In this document: positions 23,339 to 30,530 of the stretch, in pieces
How positions within the stretch are numbered: position 1 is the stretch's first letter
Layout of the letters: each line of letters begins with the position of its first letter
Assembly: GCA_963731035.1 (NCBI GenBank)
Contig: CAVSUY010000017.1
Span: 124,001-188,000, forward strand
Length of the DNA stretch: 64,000 nucleotides
Source of the DNA: JAANXG01 sp963731035
Lineage (GTDB): Bacteria; Pseudomonadota; Gammaproteobacteria; Arenicellales; JAANXG01
Reading direction: 5' to 3'
Made by a program: the position numbers and the translations under genes
The notes under the pieces: model-generated
Database searches by the model: none
What the model was told of the DNA's origin: nothing
The model's input: the letters and a program-made list of their open reading frames with translations, nothing else

Positions 23339-24291
23339 CGGACGCACCAGAGAACGGTGCACAGGCGCCCTGCACCAACCTGGACGGCAGTTCGCGTGTT
23401 TCCAGCTTCATCAGCGTGCTGCGCTGGATGACCGGCCTGCACCAAGAGAGACGGCCGCGCTCCCCGGCGACGGGCGTGCCCGTGCCCGTCGTGCAGAACG
23501 ATGGGCACTCCCTGCGCACGGCGGCCGGGGATGCCCTGACCTGGATCGGCCATGCCACCTTCCTCGCGCAGCTCGGCGGTCGCAGCGTGCTCATCGATCC
23601 GGTGATGTCGACGACGATCGCCGGGTTCATCCGGCGCAATGTCGCGCCGGGTCTTTCCTGGCCGGCACTGCCCAGGATCGATGTTGTCTTGATCACCCAT
23701 AACCATCGCGACCACATGGATGCCCCCACGCTCAAGCGCCTCGGCCCCGAGCCGGTCTACGTCGTCCCCCTGGGCTTGGGCAACTGGTTCCGGCGGGCCG
23801 GCATGAATCGCGTGATCGAAATGAGCTGGTGGCAGCGGGAGGAGATCGAAGGACTGAACATTACTTTCGTGCCCGCGGAGCACTGGAGCCGCCGGGGCCC
23901 GTTAGACACCAACGAGAGCTGGTGGGGCGGCTATGTCATCGAGCACGACGGCATGCGCGTCTACCACTCGGGCGACACCGCCTGGTTCGACGGCTTTGCT
24001 CTCATTGCCGAGCGGTGCGGCGCCATCGACGCTGCCATGCTGCCCATCGGTGCCTATGCGCCGCGATGGTTCATGCAGCGTCAGCACATGGATCCCGCCG
24101 ACGCCGTACGTGCGTTTCAGACACTCGGCGCCGAACGTTTCGTCGCCATGCACTGGGGCACCTTCAAGCTGACGGACGAGGATTTGCGCGAACCGCCGCG
24201 GCTGTTGAGCGTCGTCTGGGAAGGCGAGGAGCTGCCGCAGGATCGGCTGGAAGTGCCCGCGATAGGGGAGACCTTGATGCTGGGTCGATAA
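23332..24291 (+). CDS. MBL-fold metallohydrolase (NAPE-PLD/UlaG-like)
   Basis: The 319-residue protein starts at TTG 23332, overlapping glf. The metal-binding motif is ITHNHRDHMD (HxHxDH), with further ligands in PAEHWSRRG, YHSGDTAWFDG and AMHWGTFKL. This arrangement matches the family of N-acyl-phosphatidylethanolamine phospholipase D-like and related MBL lipid or sugar hydrolases. The first 60 residues are poorly conserved and a later start is possible. No specific substrate can be named; cotranscription with glf suggests cell-envelope chemistry. Confidence 0.85.
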   Translation: MLTDAPENGAQAPCTNLDGSSRVSSFISVLRWMTGLHQERRPRSPATGVPVPVVQNDGHSLRTAAGDALTWIGHATFLAQLGGRSVLIDPVMSTTIAGFIRRNVAPGLSWPALPRIDVVLITHNHRDHMDAPTLKRLGPEPVYVVPLGLGNWFRRAGMNRVIEMSWWQREEIEGLNITFVPAEHWSRRGPLDTNESWWGGYVIEHDGMRVYHSGDTAWFDGFALIAERCGAIDAAMLPIGAYAPRWFMQRQHMDPADAVRAFQTLGAERFVAMHWGTFKLTDEDLREPPRLLSVVWEGEELPQDRLEVPAIGETLMLGR

Positions 24292-24623
24292 CGGAGTCCG
24301 GCAGCGCGATGTCCTTTTCCGCGAGGCGCATCAAACGACCAACCGGAAGCGTGCTCCAGCGCCAGCGCTTCCAGCCCGGTGACATCAGGAGCGACCAAAG
24401 CTCCGTCGTTCAAGGCAGGCATATGTACTGGGGAGATTCTGTCTAGTACACTATTTTCGGACCTATATTGGAGACCCACGGACGTAAGTCATGGAATTCA
24501 CGGGAATTTCGTCCAAGCCGCGAAGCTCATGCCAGGAGATGAGCGGGTTCACCTCGAAACCGGCTCTGCCGAGCATCCCACCTACGAACTCTGTCCATGT
24601 CACCGTTATGTGCTGATATAGAA
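24292..24623. other. Gap between MBL gene and first integron-type cassette
   Basis: This 332-base stretch marks a drop in GC content towards the cassette region. It holds one open frame (GTG 24379 to TAG 24621, 80 codons), for which I recognise no family and see no ribosome-binding site. No attI site or integrase gene is visible. A CCGTTATGTG at 24602-24611 is a weak core-site look-alike without a pairing arm. I see no clear function. Confidence 0.4.
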
Positions 24624-24971
24624 ATGGCACTAAGTGAGTTCGAAAAGCGGAAGTGCGAAAAAGCCATAGCGGCGTTTATGAAGAAGCGTCGTCCGCCGCC
24701 TCATATCCGAAAAGAACTCGATCTTGGCTACAGGATAGAGGGTCAAAGCGTCGAAATATTCGAGATTCGTCCTTTTTGGCGCAATCCTGAAGAGAGAATA
24801 GAACAAGCTGTAGCTAAGGCGACTTACGTAAAGAATAAGGGAATCTGGAAGGTGTATTGGCAACGCGCGGACCTAAGGTGGCACAAGTATGATCCAGGTC
24901 CGGAGGCAGCCAGCGTCGAAGAGTTTCTTGAGAAAGTCGATGAAGATGCTTGGGGTTGTTTCTTTGGTTAG
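24624..24971 (+). CDS. DUF3024 family protein (cassette gene)
   Basis: The 115-residue protein from ATG 24624 (MALSEFEKRKCEKAIAAFM) matches DUF3024, a small uncharacterised family. Typical features are KRRPPPHIRKELDLGYRI, VEIFEIRPFWRNP and the W-rich end VYWQRADLRWHKYDP. It is less GC-rich than its surroundings and has no evident ribosome-binding site. It is followed seven bases later by a strong attC-like site, so it is the first clear cassette of the array. Its stop is TAG. Function is unknown. Confidence 0.78.
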   Translation: MALSEFEKRKCEKAIAAFMKKRRPPPHIRKELDLGYRIEGQSVEIFEIRPFWRNPEERIEQAVAKATYVKNKGIWKVYWQRADLRWHKYDPGPEAASVEEFLEKVDEDAWGCFFG

Positions 24972-24977
24972 GTGCGC

Positions 24978-25076
24978 ACATAACCAGTGCGATGGAGTCC
25001 AACGCTTGACCGCTCGCTCCCTTCGCTGCCGCTTCGATCGGTCGCCGTCAAGCGCGGCTCATCGCAATCGTTAGCA
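24978..25076 (+). repeat. attC-like recombination site 1 (99 bp)
   Basis: The left end ACATAAC (24978-24984) and the right end GTTAGCA (25070-25076) are inverse core sites of the RYYYAAC...GTTRRRY type. The arms pair imperfectly: TAACCAGTGCGATGGAG matches the reverse complement of CTCATCGCAATCGTTA, and CGCTTGAC matches GTCAAGCG. The inner part carries GACCGCTCGCTCCCTTCGCTG. Extra unpaired bases in one arm are the normal attC asymmetry. It shares most of its sequence and its length with site 4. Confidence 0.85.
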
Positions 25077-25089
25077 TGACTCGATACCG

Positions 25090-25542
25090 ATGAGCCAGAG
25101 TAAATACACAGAAGATTTCCAGATTGCCCAACCAGTGGAGATATTGTTTCCACTATTCAGTGCCGAAGGCGAAAAACATTGGGTGCCCGGCTGGGATTAT
25201 AAAAATGTTATGGGATCCACAGACTTACATGAGGACTATATTTTTGTAACCGAGAATCATGGTCATGCAGCAAGCGATGTTATCTGGCTTGTGAAAAAGC
25301 ATGATCCTGATTCATATTTTGTCGAATTCTATAAAGTAGAACCGGAAGAGAAAGTAGGCATCATTTCGGTTAAATGCGATCCCATCTCAGGTTCAGAAAC
25401 AAATGTACGTGTTTCTTACAGATACGTTGCGCTAAATGAAAAAGGGCGTGAATTTTTGGCAGCCTTAACAAACGAGAAATACAGGGAGTTTATTGGCAAT
25501 TGGAAACAGCTATTGGAAAAGTACTTCAATATGTCATGCTAG
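25090..25542 (+). CDS. SRPBCC-fold protein (cassette gene)
   Basis: The 150-residue AT-rich gene starts at ATG 25090. The N-terminus QIAQPVEILFPLFSAEGEKHWVPGWDY and the central VTENHG segment fit the START/SRPBCC ligand-binding fold seen in polyketide cyclases and lipid-binding proteins. No catalytic residues can be named. It lies between two attC-like sites. Codon use is visibly more AT-rich than that of the chromosomal neighbours, a sign of recent acquisition. Confidence 0.75.
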   Translation: MSQSKYTEDFQIAQPVEILFPLFSAEGEKHWVPGWDYKNVMGSTDLHEDYIFVTENHGHAASDVIWLVKKHDPDSYFVEFYKVEPEEKVGIISVKCDPISGSETNVRVSYRYVALNEKGREFLAALTNEKYREFIGNWKQLLEKYFNMSC

Positions 25543-25546
25543 CAGA

Positions 25547-25597
25547 CGCATCCAGGCGAACGCGGCAAACCCGCGCCGCTGATGCGAGGCGTTTTGC
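25547..25597 (+). repeat. attC-like site 2 (short, degenerate)
   Basis: CGCATCCAGGCG (25547-25558) pairs approximately with CCGCTGATGCG, and the loop carries the hairpin GCGGC/GCCGC. The right core is GTTTTGC, a poor match to GTTRRRY. The location directly after a cassette gene and before the next supports the call, but the sequence evidence is weaker than for sites 1, 4 and 5. Confidence 0.5.
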
Positions 25598-25655
25598 GTC
25601 ACAGCACGTACGTCACTGGACCCATGCACTGACGGCAAGTCCGGGAGATCAAGAT

Positions 25656-26009
25656 ATGGAGAAAGAAGCGTTCGACTTTGCCGGATTCAAGCGGGCTTTC
25701 GTTAGCCAGGACGTGTTGGCTTGGGTTGGTTATTTCGCCGAAGACGCCCAGTGGATCGAGTACAAGCATAGCCATCCTCCGCGGAGCCCAAGGGTAATGA
25801 CCGGGCGCGAGGACATCAGACGCTTCCTAAACGGAGTGAAGGCGAGTGGGGTCACGTTGTCGATTGAAGATGAAATTGTTGGTGAGAACCGTTCGGCGTT
25901 TCGGGTTTGGTGCACGCTGGACGATGGGCGCCGCATTGTTGAGCATGTGATCATCGACCACTCGCATGGCCAGATCACCCGCCAGGTGGACGTTGAGTCA
26001 TGGGACTAA
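25656..26009 (+). CDS. NTF2/SnoaL-like small protein (cassette gene)
   Basis: The 117-residue protein begins at ATG 25656 with GGGAG upstream. FAGFKRAFVSQDVLAWVGYF and DAQWIEYKHSHPP resemble the N-terminal helix and first strand of NTF2-like folds, followed by MTGREDIRRFLNGVKASG and a C-terminal strand pair. Members act as isomerases, hydratases or binding proteins; the residues here do not decide which. It is followed after 27 bases by an alpha/beta hydrolase without an intervening attC, so the two share one cassette. Confidence 0.75.
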   Translation: MEKEAFDFAGFKRAFVSQDVLAWVGYFAEDAQWIEYKHSHPPRSPRVMTGREDIRRFLNGVKASGVTLSIEDEIVGENRSAFRVWCTLDDGRRIVEHVIIDHSHGQITRQVDVESWD

Positions 26010-26036
26010 ACCAGACGACAGAACGAGGTGACCGCG

Positions 26037-26840
26037 ATGCGCGACTTTCCGGTCGATGTTGAATATTCCGAGTGGGGCGAGGGACCAGCGCCGTTGCTGC
26101 TGCCGGGAAGTTTCGGGACGGGTTCGGGATGGAAGGCCGTCACCGATCGGCTCGCCCGAAGCCACCGCATCGTCACAACGAGTCTGCTCGGCTACGGCGC
26201 GACTGCAGAACGCCGTCCTCTCGGCAACGCGACCATGCGGCAGCAGACGGAAGTCATCGACCGCATCCTTGAGCGGATTGGCGCGCCAGCACACGTGGTC
26301 GGCCATTCTTTCGGCAGCCTTGCGGCACTTGCACACGCAATCGAAGGCGCGGTCAAGTCGGCAAGTCTCATGCTGATGGAAGCCAATCCGTTCGGCCTTT
26401 TGAAGACGTCTGGGGAAACCGACCTCTATGCGATGTTCGGTACGATGACACAGGACTACTTCGCCGAGTTCGAAGCCGGCCGGCCCGACGCCGCGCGCCA
26501 CGTGATCGACTTCTACAGTGGCGAAGGAACCTTTGCCGCGTTTCCCGAGAAAGTGCGCGACTACATCATTAAGACGACGCCCGCCAATATTCGCGACTGG
26601 TCGTCGGGCACGCCCTTCGAACCACCTCTGTCTGCCTACCAGCAGATCGCCGTAACGACGCTCGTCGTGCGCGGCGGCGATGGCCACCCGGCGATGATGC
26701 GCATCGCTGAGATCCTGGCTGAGGTCATTCCGCACGGCCGTCTCGAGACGGTCGCTGGAGGCAGCCACTTTCTGCCGGCGACGAATCCAGCCGAGCTCGC
26801 CTGCCTGCTCGACGTTCATGTAGAGTCAGGCATCACCTGA
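26037..26840 (+). CDS. Alpha/beta hydrolase (cassette gene)
   Basis: The 267-residue protein starts at ATG 26037, with GAACGAGG upstream (26021-26028); GTG 26028 is a weaker choice. The oxyanion region is LLLPGSFGTGSGW, the nucleophile elbow VGHSFGSLAAL, and the catalytic histidine lies in VAGGSHFLPATNP, with an acid before it in VVRGGDGHPAM. The fold resembles esterases or dehalogenase-like hydrolases. The substrate is unknown. Together with the upstream NTF2-like gene it forms a two-gene cassette. Confidence 0.82.
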   Translation: MRDFPVDVEYSEWGEGPAPLLLPGSFGTGSGWKAVTDRLARSHRIVTTSLLGYGATAERRPLGNATMRQQTEVIDRILERIGAPAHVVGHSFGSLAALAHAIEGAVKSASLMLMEANPFGLLKTSGETDLYAMFGTMTQDYFAEFEAGRPDAARHVIDFYSGEGTFAAFPEKVRDYIIKTTPANIRDWSSGTPFEPPLSAYQQIAVTTLVVRGGDGHPAMMRIAEILAEVIPHGRLETVAGGSHFLPATNPAELACLLDVHVESGIT

Positions 26841-26930
26841 ACGCGGCGTTGTCCGTTCGAACCTGGCACGGAAGAAGAAGGTACTGCCAAGGCTTCCCGA
26901 GCGGTCCGGCAATGGAGGTCCCGCGCTGAC

Positions 26931-26972
26931 GCCTAATCTCTTGTTGGCGCCCGCTTAAGTCGAACGTTAGGA
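26931..26972 (+). repeat. Possible attC-like site 3 (weak)
   Basis: The right core GTTAGGA (26966-26972) is good and GCCTAAT (from 26931) could be the left core, but the arms pair poorly. A further GTTCGAAC palindrome lies at 26870. It sits where an attC is expected, between the hydrolase gene and the next ORF. Confidence 0.4.
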
Positions 26973-27004
26973 GCCTTTAAATTCACCTTTTGGATTACTT
27001 AACT

Positions 27005-27292
27005 ATGAAGACTGAAAATATCATCGTCCGGATGGAGAGTGGAAAGGTTATGGAGGTCGCAGTCTTGAGCAAACGCACGGGCTGCATTCAAGTCGTGGTG
27101 GGCGAGGGGACACACAGTGTCAAGTGTGACTTACTGCCAACACGAAATCGTCTCGCATATTCGGGTACTGTCATGGGCCGTGAGATTGTTTATGAACGTA
27201 GCCCGCAGGAAGTTCAGGCCGATATTGACAGACTGGATCCGAACCTGCGTAAGTCGCGCCTTCGTCGCCCGACTAGTAGAGATGACTCCTAA
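27005..27292 (+). CDS. Hypothetical 95-residue protein (cassette gene)
   Basis: The ORF from ATG 27005 (MKTENIIVRMESGKVMEV) encodes a small beta-rich protein with segments KRTGCIQVVVGEG and LAYSGTVMGREIVYERS, ending in a basic tail. I recognise no family. Its TAA stop is part of the left core site of attC site 4, a common economy in cassettes. No ribosome-binding site is visible. It is a real gene by context more than by homology. Confidence 0.6.
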   Translation: MKTENIIVRMESGKVMEVAVLSKRTGCIQVVVGEGTHSVKCDLLPTRNRLAYSGTVMGREIVYERSPQEVQADIDRLDPNLRKSRLRRPTSRDDS

Positions 27293-27385
27293 CACGGGCG
27301 ATCGAGCCCGAAGCTTGACCGCTCGCTCTCTTCGCTGCCGCTCCGGCCGGTCGCCGTCAGGCGCGGCTCATCGCTATCGTTAGGG
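27287..27385 (+). repeat. attC-like recombination site 4 (99 bp)
   Basis: Left core TCCTAAC (27287-27293), right core GTTAGGG (27379-27385). The arms pair as CCTAAC and GGGCGAT-GAGCC against the reverse complement of GGCTCATCGCTATCGTTAGG. The interior GCTTGACCGCTCGCTCTCTT matches site 1 with few changes, and the length is the same. Two such similar attC sites in one array are typical of chromosomal integrons. Confidence 0.88.
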
Positions 27386-27413
27386 GGCAACGACAATTAG
27401 CGAGGGATTTTAT

Positions 27414-27857
27414 ATGTTCTATTTGGTTCATTATCTTATTGGATGGGTTCTTGCAGTCATCTACTTCCTCGGCAGCCCAGATGAGCGGTTCGTTCATGCC
27501 GCGTTGCTGATGCACCTCTCGTTCACGGTGGGATTCTTCGGGTTGTTTAACCTCCTAGCACATGTTCTTTTCAGCAAAAAGGTCGCTGCCCGCATCGGGT
27601 GGGTGTCCAACGGGTTCCAGAAAGAGTTGGGCTAGACGTCCCTGGGAATTGGGGTGTGCGGTGTTCTGTGTTTGGTCTATCAAGATGGTTTCTGGCTTGC
27701 CACCATCATCCCTTTCTCGACATTTCTTCTCGGGGCGGCGGTTCTTCATGTCGCGGAGATGGTCCGATCAAAGACTTTCAATCCGGGGAATACCTAGATC
27801 ATCCTTCCGAATGTGCTTATGCCCGTGACGCTAATTGTCTTATGGCTTCTGCGGTAG
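27414..27857 (+). pseudogene. DUF6790-like membrane protein with two in-frame amber codons
   Basis: From ATG 27414 (GAGGG upstream) the frame runs 147 codons to TAG 27855, the length of a complete DUF6790-like protein. Four hydrophobic stretches are evident: YLIGWVLAVIYFLG, FTVGFFGLFNLLAHVLF, GIGVCGVLCLVYQDGFWLAT plus FLLGAAVLHVAEMV, and VLMPVTLIVLWLL. Two in-frame TAG codons fall at 27633 (after KELG) and 27795 (after NPGNT), and the flanking residues align with family members without gaps. No indels are needed. Either the gene is recently disabled or the amber codons are read through. Confidence 0.7.
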
Positions 27858-27874
27858 AGTAGAATGGAAGCATT

Positions 27875-27960
27875 CCCTAACCAGCGAATGCGGCGGACGA
27901 TCCCGCTACGGTTGCCTCGCCCCCTTCGCGGACTCGCCGCTGATTCGCAAGACGTTAGGC
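27875..27960 (+). repeat. attC-like recombination site 5 (86 bp)
   Basis: Left core CCCTAAC (27875-27881) and right core GTTAGGC (27954-27960, a perfect GTTRRRY). The arms CCAGCGAATGCGGCGGAC and GACTCGCCGCTGATTCGC are imperfect inverse repeats, with an asymmetric bulge as in real attC sites. Confidence 0.87.
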
Positions 27961-28004
27961 TATATATCAATATAGGCGCATTTATTCAAAATAGTAGAAA
28001 TTCG

Positions 28005-28583
28005 ATGAAACAAACAATATCGAAATTTTTAGTTTTGTTCCTCTTTCTTCCAGGCATTGCTTTAGCCCATACCGGCATTGGACAATCAACGGGTTTTATG
28101 CACGGATTTGGGCATCCAATCGGCGGAGCAGACCACGTATTGGCAATGGTTGCCGTGGGGCTCTGGGCTGCCCAAATAGGTGGGCGGGCATTGTGGGTCG
28201 TTCCTTGCACGTTCGTCGGCGTTATGGTTTTAGGAGGTGTCCTTGGAGTTACAGGGGTTCCCGTGCCATGTGTTGACGCAGGGATATTGGTTTCTATTTT
28301 GATTTTAGGGGTGTTGATTGCGGGCGCCTTTAAACTTCATCTTGTATACAGCGGCATAATTGTCGGCATGTTTGCCATTTTTCATGGTCATGCGCATGGC
28401 GCTGAAATGCCCAACTCAATAAGCGCTGCGTCATATGTAGTTGGTTTTGCGCTGGCTACGGCAATGCTGCATTTAGCCGGTATTGGTTTGGGGATGCTTA
28501 TGCAAAAAACAAATCTACAAACTGTTCGTCGCGTTGCTGGCGGTTCCATTGCGCTTAGCGGGATCTATTTGGCAATTGCATAA
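28005..28583 (+). CDS. HupE/UreJ-family metal transporter (cassette gene)
   Basis: The 192-residue protein begins at ATG 28005 with a signal-like segment ending PGIALAHTGIG. The family motif HPIGGADHVLAM (HPxxGxDHxxxM) carries the metal-binding residues, and FHGHAHGAEMP adds further histidines. About six transmembrane helices follow the normal HupE layout. These proteins transport nickel or cobalt. No hydrogenase or urease genes lie nearby, so the metal client is elsewhere or different. The gene is AT-rich and sits between attC sites 5 and 6. Confidence 0.87.
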   Translation: MKQTISKFLVLFLFLPGIALAHTGIGQSTGFMHGFGHPIGGADHVLAMVAVGLWAAQIGGRALWVVPCTFVGVMVLGGVLGVTGVPVPCVDAGILVSILILGVLIAGAFKLHLVYSGIIVGMFAIFHGHAHGAEMPNSISAASYVVGFALATAMLHLAGIGLGMLMQKTNLQTVRRVAGGSIALSGIYLAIA

Positions 28584-28588
28584 ATTGC

Positions 28589-28677
28589 CAAAAATTCGCA
28601 TGCATTCGGACAGTAAAAGCGCGGCAACCCGTTCCTCGTCGCTCCGCTATTTGTTCCGACGATGCGAGACGTTAGGC
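28589..28677 (+). repeat. attC-like site 6
   Basis: The right core GTTAGGC (28671-28677) is perfect. The arms CGCATGCATTCGGACA (28598 on) and TGTTCCGACGATGCG pair imperfectly. The left core is degenerate (near AAAAATT). This is the last site I can see in the array. Confidence 0.68.
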
Positions 28678-28756
28678 CTCACCCAATGGAACCCGCGGCT
28701 GGTGACCAGATTATTGCCCTGACTCTCGTCACGATCACTGCGCAGAAATTGACGCC

Positions 28757-29875
28757 ATGATTCCCCTCTTCACTTGGAACGAATCCTTCATGACCAATCT
28801 GCCGTCGGTTGACGAGCAGCACCAACGGCTGGTCGGCCTGATCAACAGTCTCGGCGAACTGGTGATGTCGTCCGCGGTGATCGAGCCGCAGGCGTTCGCG
28901 GCCATGCGCGATGACATATTGGACTATGCCAGCGTACATTTCGGCGACGAGGAATCACAGATGGTGAAGTCCGCGCTGGATCCGCGCCACCTTGACCTTC
29001 ATCTCGCCGAACATCGCGCCTTCGTCGATGAGGTTTTGAACCTGGGCGAGTTGGGCGACAGCGTCCCAATCGAGCGGGCCCGCGCGCTGGTTGAGTATCT
29101 CGTTCGCTGGCTGGCCTACCACATTCTCATCATCGATCAGAGCATGGCTCGGCAGCTGCGGGCCGTCCACGACGGCCAGTCGCCCGCGCAAGCGTTCGAG
29201 AACGATATCCAAAGCCAGACGTCCGGCACCGACCCACTGCTGGGGGCGATGACCGGGCTTTTTTATGAGGTCTCGGAGCGCAATCGCGAGCTGCGCATAC
29301 TCAACCGCGATCTCGAGCAACGGGTGCAGCAGCGTACCATCGACCTGGAGAATGCCAACCGGAAGCTGCAGCTGCTTTCCACCCAGGACGAGCTGACCGG
29401 GCTGCCCAACCGTCGCTTCGCGAACTTGTCTTTGAATCAACTCTGGCTTGAGGCCAAGCGGTACGCTAGCTCGCTAGCTGTGCTGATGTTGGATGCCGAC
29501 CACTTCAAGCAAGTTAACGACCGCTTTGGACATCCCGCGGGCGACGCCCTCCTACGAACCTTGGCGACACGACTACGCGATGCCGTACGCCGCAGCGACA
29601 TCGTTTGCCGTCTCGGTGGCGATGAGTTTCTGGTGATTTGCCCGCACACCCCGCTGGCCGGGGCGGCCAATGTGGCAAGGAAGATTCTGGCTACGAAGCA
29701 GCCCTTTTGCACCGCGGATGGCGTGGAGTGCTGGGACGGTGCCATCAGCATCGGTATCGCTGAGGTCCGGGAAGCCATGGCCCAGCCGGAAGATTTGCTG
29801 CAGGCCGCCGACCAGGCGTTGTACACCGCCAAACGTCAGGGGGGCGCGTGTATGGCGGGCCATGAGGTTCAATAA
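28757..29875 (+). CDS. Hemerythrin-GGDEF diguanylate cyclase
   Basis: The 372-residue protein has an N-terminal bacteriohemerythrin domain with diiron ligands in VDEQHQRLVGLI, HFGDEESQM, HLAEHRAF and YHILIIDQS. A coiled coil (residues about 170-205) joins it to a GGDEF domain with the intact motif RLGGDEFLVIC and an LMLDADHFKQVND strand. It should make cyclic di-GMP under control of oxygen bound to the iron centre. The upstream attC right core is 79 bases away, so it may be a cassette gene, though it is large for one and its GC content is like the chromosome. Its stop is TAA. Confidence 0.9.
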   Translation: MIPLFTWNESFMTNLPSVDEQHQRLVGLINSLGELVMSSAVIEPQAFAAMRDDILDYASVHFGDEESQMVKSALDPRHLDLHLAEHRAFVDEVLNLGELGDSVPIERARALVEYLVRWLAYHILIIDQSMARQLRAVHDGQSPAQAFENDIQSQTSGTDPLLGAMTGLFYEVSERNRELRILNRDLEQRVQQRTIDLENANRKLQLLSTQDELTGLPNRRFANLSLNQLWLEAKRYASSLAVLMLDADHFKQVNDRFGHPAGDALLRTLATRLRDAVRRSDIVCRLGGDEFLVICPHTPLAGAANVARKILATKQPFCTADGVECWDGAISIGIAEVREAMAQPEDLLQAADQALYTAKRQGGACMAGHEVQ

Positions 29876-29962
29876 AATGGCTGGAACGGCCCTGACTAAC
29901 CCATGCAGCCGACCGGCTACCCCGGCGGCTGATGGTCGACGCTAGCGCCCTGAGGAAAAGTC

Positions 29963-30313
29963 GTGGCGTGGCTCATCACTAAGTACTTCGTGCCTGCTGC
30001 GGTCGTCCTGCTCGTGTCCGAACTGGCAAAGCGCAGTGACAAGCTCGGAGGTTTCGTCTCCACTCTTCCCTTGGTCACGGTATTGGCGCTCATCTGGCTC
30101 TACGTAGAGAACCAGCCGTAGCAGACGATTACGAACCACGCCTGGTATACGTTCTGGCATGTCGTGCCGACGCTCCCCATGTTCTTGACTTTCCCCGTGC
30201 GATTGCCTCGCGTCGGCTTCTGGCCGGCCCTCCTGGCCTGCGTCATTATCACGGTCGTGTGTTTCGGGCCCTTGACACTCTTGGTTTGCCGCTTCGGCAT
30301 AAACTTCTTGTAG
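29963..30313 (+). pseudogene. DUF3147 membrane protein with one in-frame amber codon
   Basis: From GTG 29963 (AGGA seven bases upstream) the frame runs 116 codons to TAG 30311 and shows the whole DUF3147 layout: WLITKYFVPAAVVLLVSELA, STLPLVTVLALIWLYVENQP, then WYTFWHVVPTLPMFLTFPV and a final hydrophobic helix. One TAG (30119-30121) follows ENQP, in the loop before the third helix, where relatives have ordinary polar residues. No frameshift or other stop is present. It encodes a two-part product unless the amber codon is decoded. Confidence 0.72.
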
Positions 30314-30530
30314 TGAAGGGGGCTATTCGCCGCAGGCACGCTGGCCCTGACGGGCCGCGGCCTGAGCTCAAAGGCTGGGCTCCGAGCAATCGAGTCTAAA
30401 TCTTGGGTTAGAATAGCGGCCCGCAAAGCATAGTGCTGGTACGCATTCTCCGCTTTAGGCCAAAATATTTAGAGATAACGACAACCCCAAAGACAAACTA
30501 TTTTTTTGTTTTGCTCATAGGAGAATCGTA

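Noticed and set aside
24379..24621. 80-codon ORF as a first cassette gene
   Set aside because: No recognised family, no ribosome-binding site and no attC-like site between it and DUF3024.
20265..30313. Genome-wide amber recoding
   Set aside because: TAG ends many intact core genes (hemW, gpsA, secB, ctpA, envC, the sensor kinase), so it remains a stop codon; only partial suppression or decay stays possible.
30314..30430. attC-like site after DUF3147 (GTTAGAA at 30406)
   Set aside because: A core-like GTTAGAA is present but no inverse-complementary left arm could be found.
24292..30530. Integron integrase gene or attI site
   Set aside because: No tyrosine-recombinase motifs (R-H-R-Y arrangement) in any frame near the array, and no attI-like pair of binding sites.
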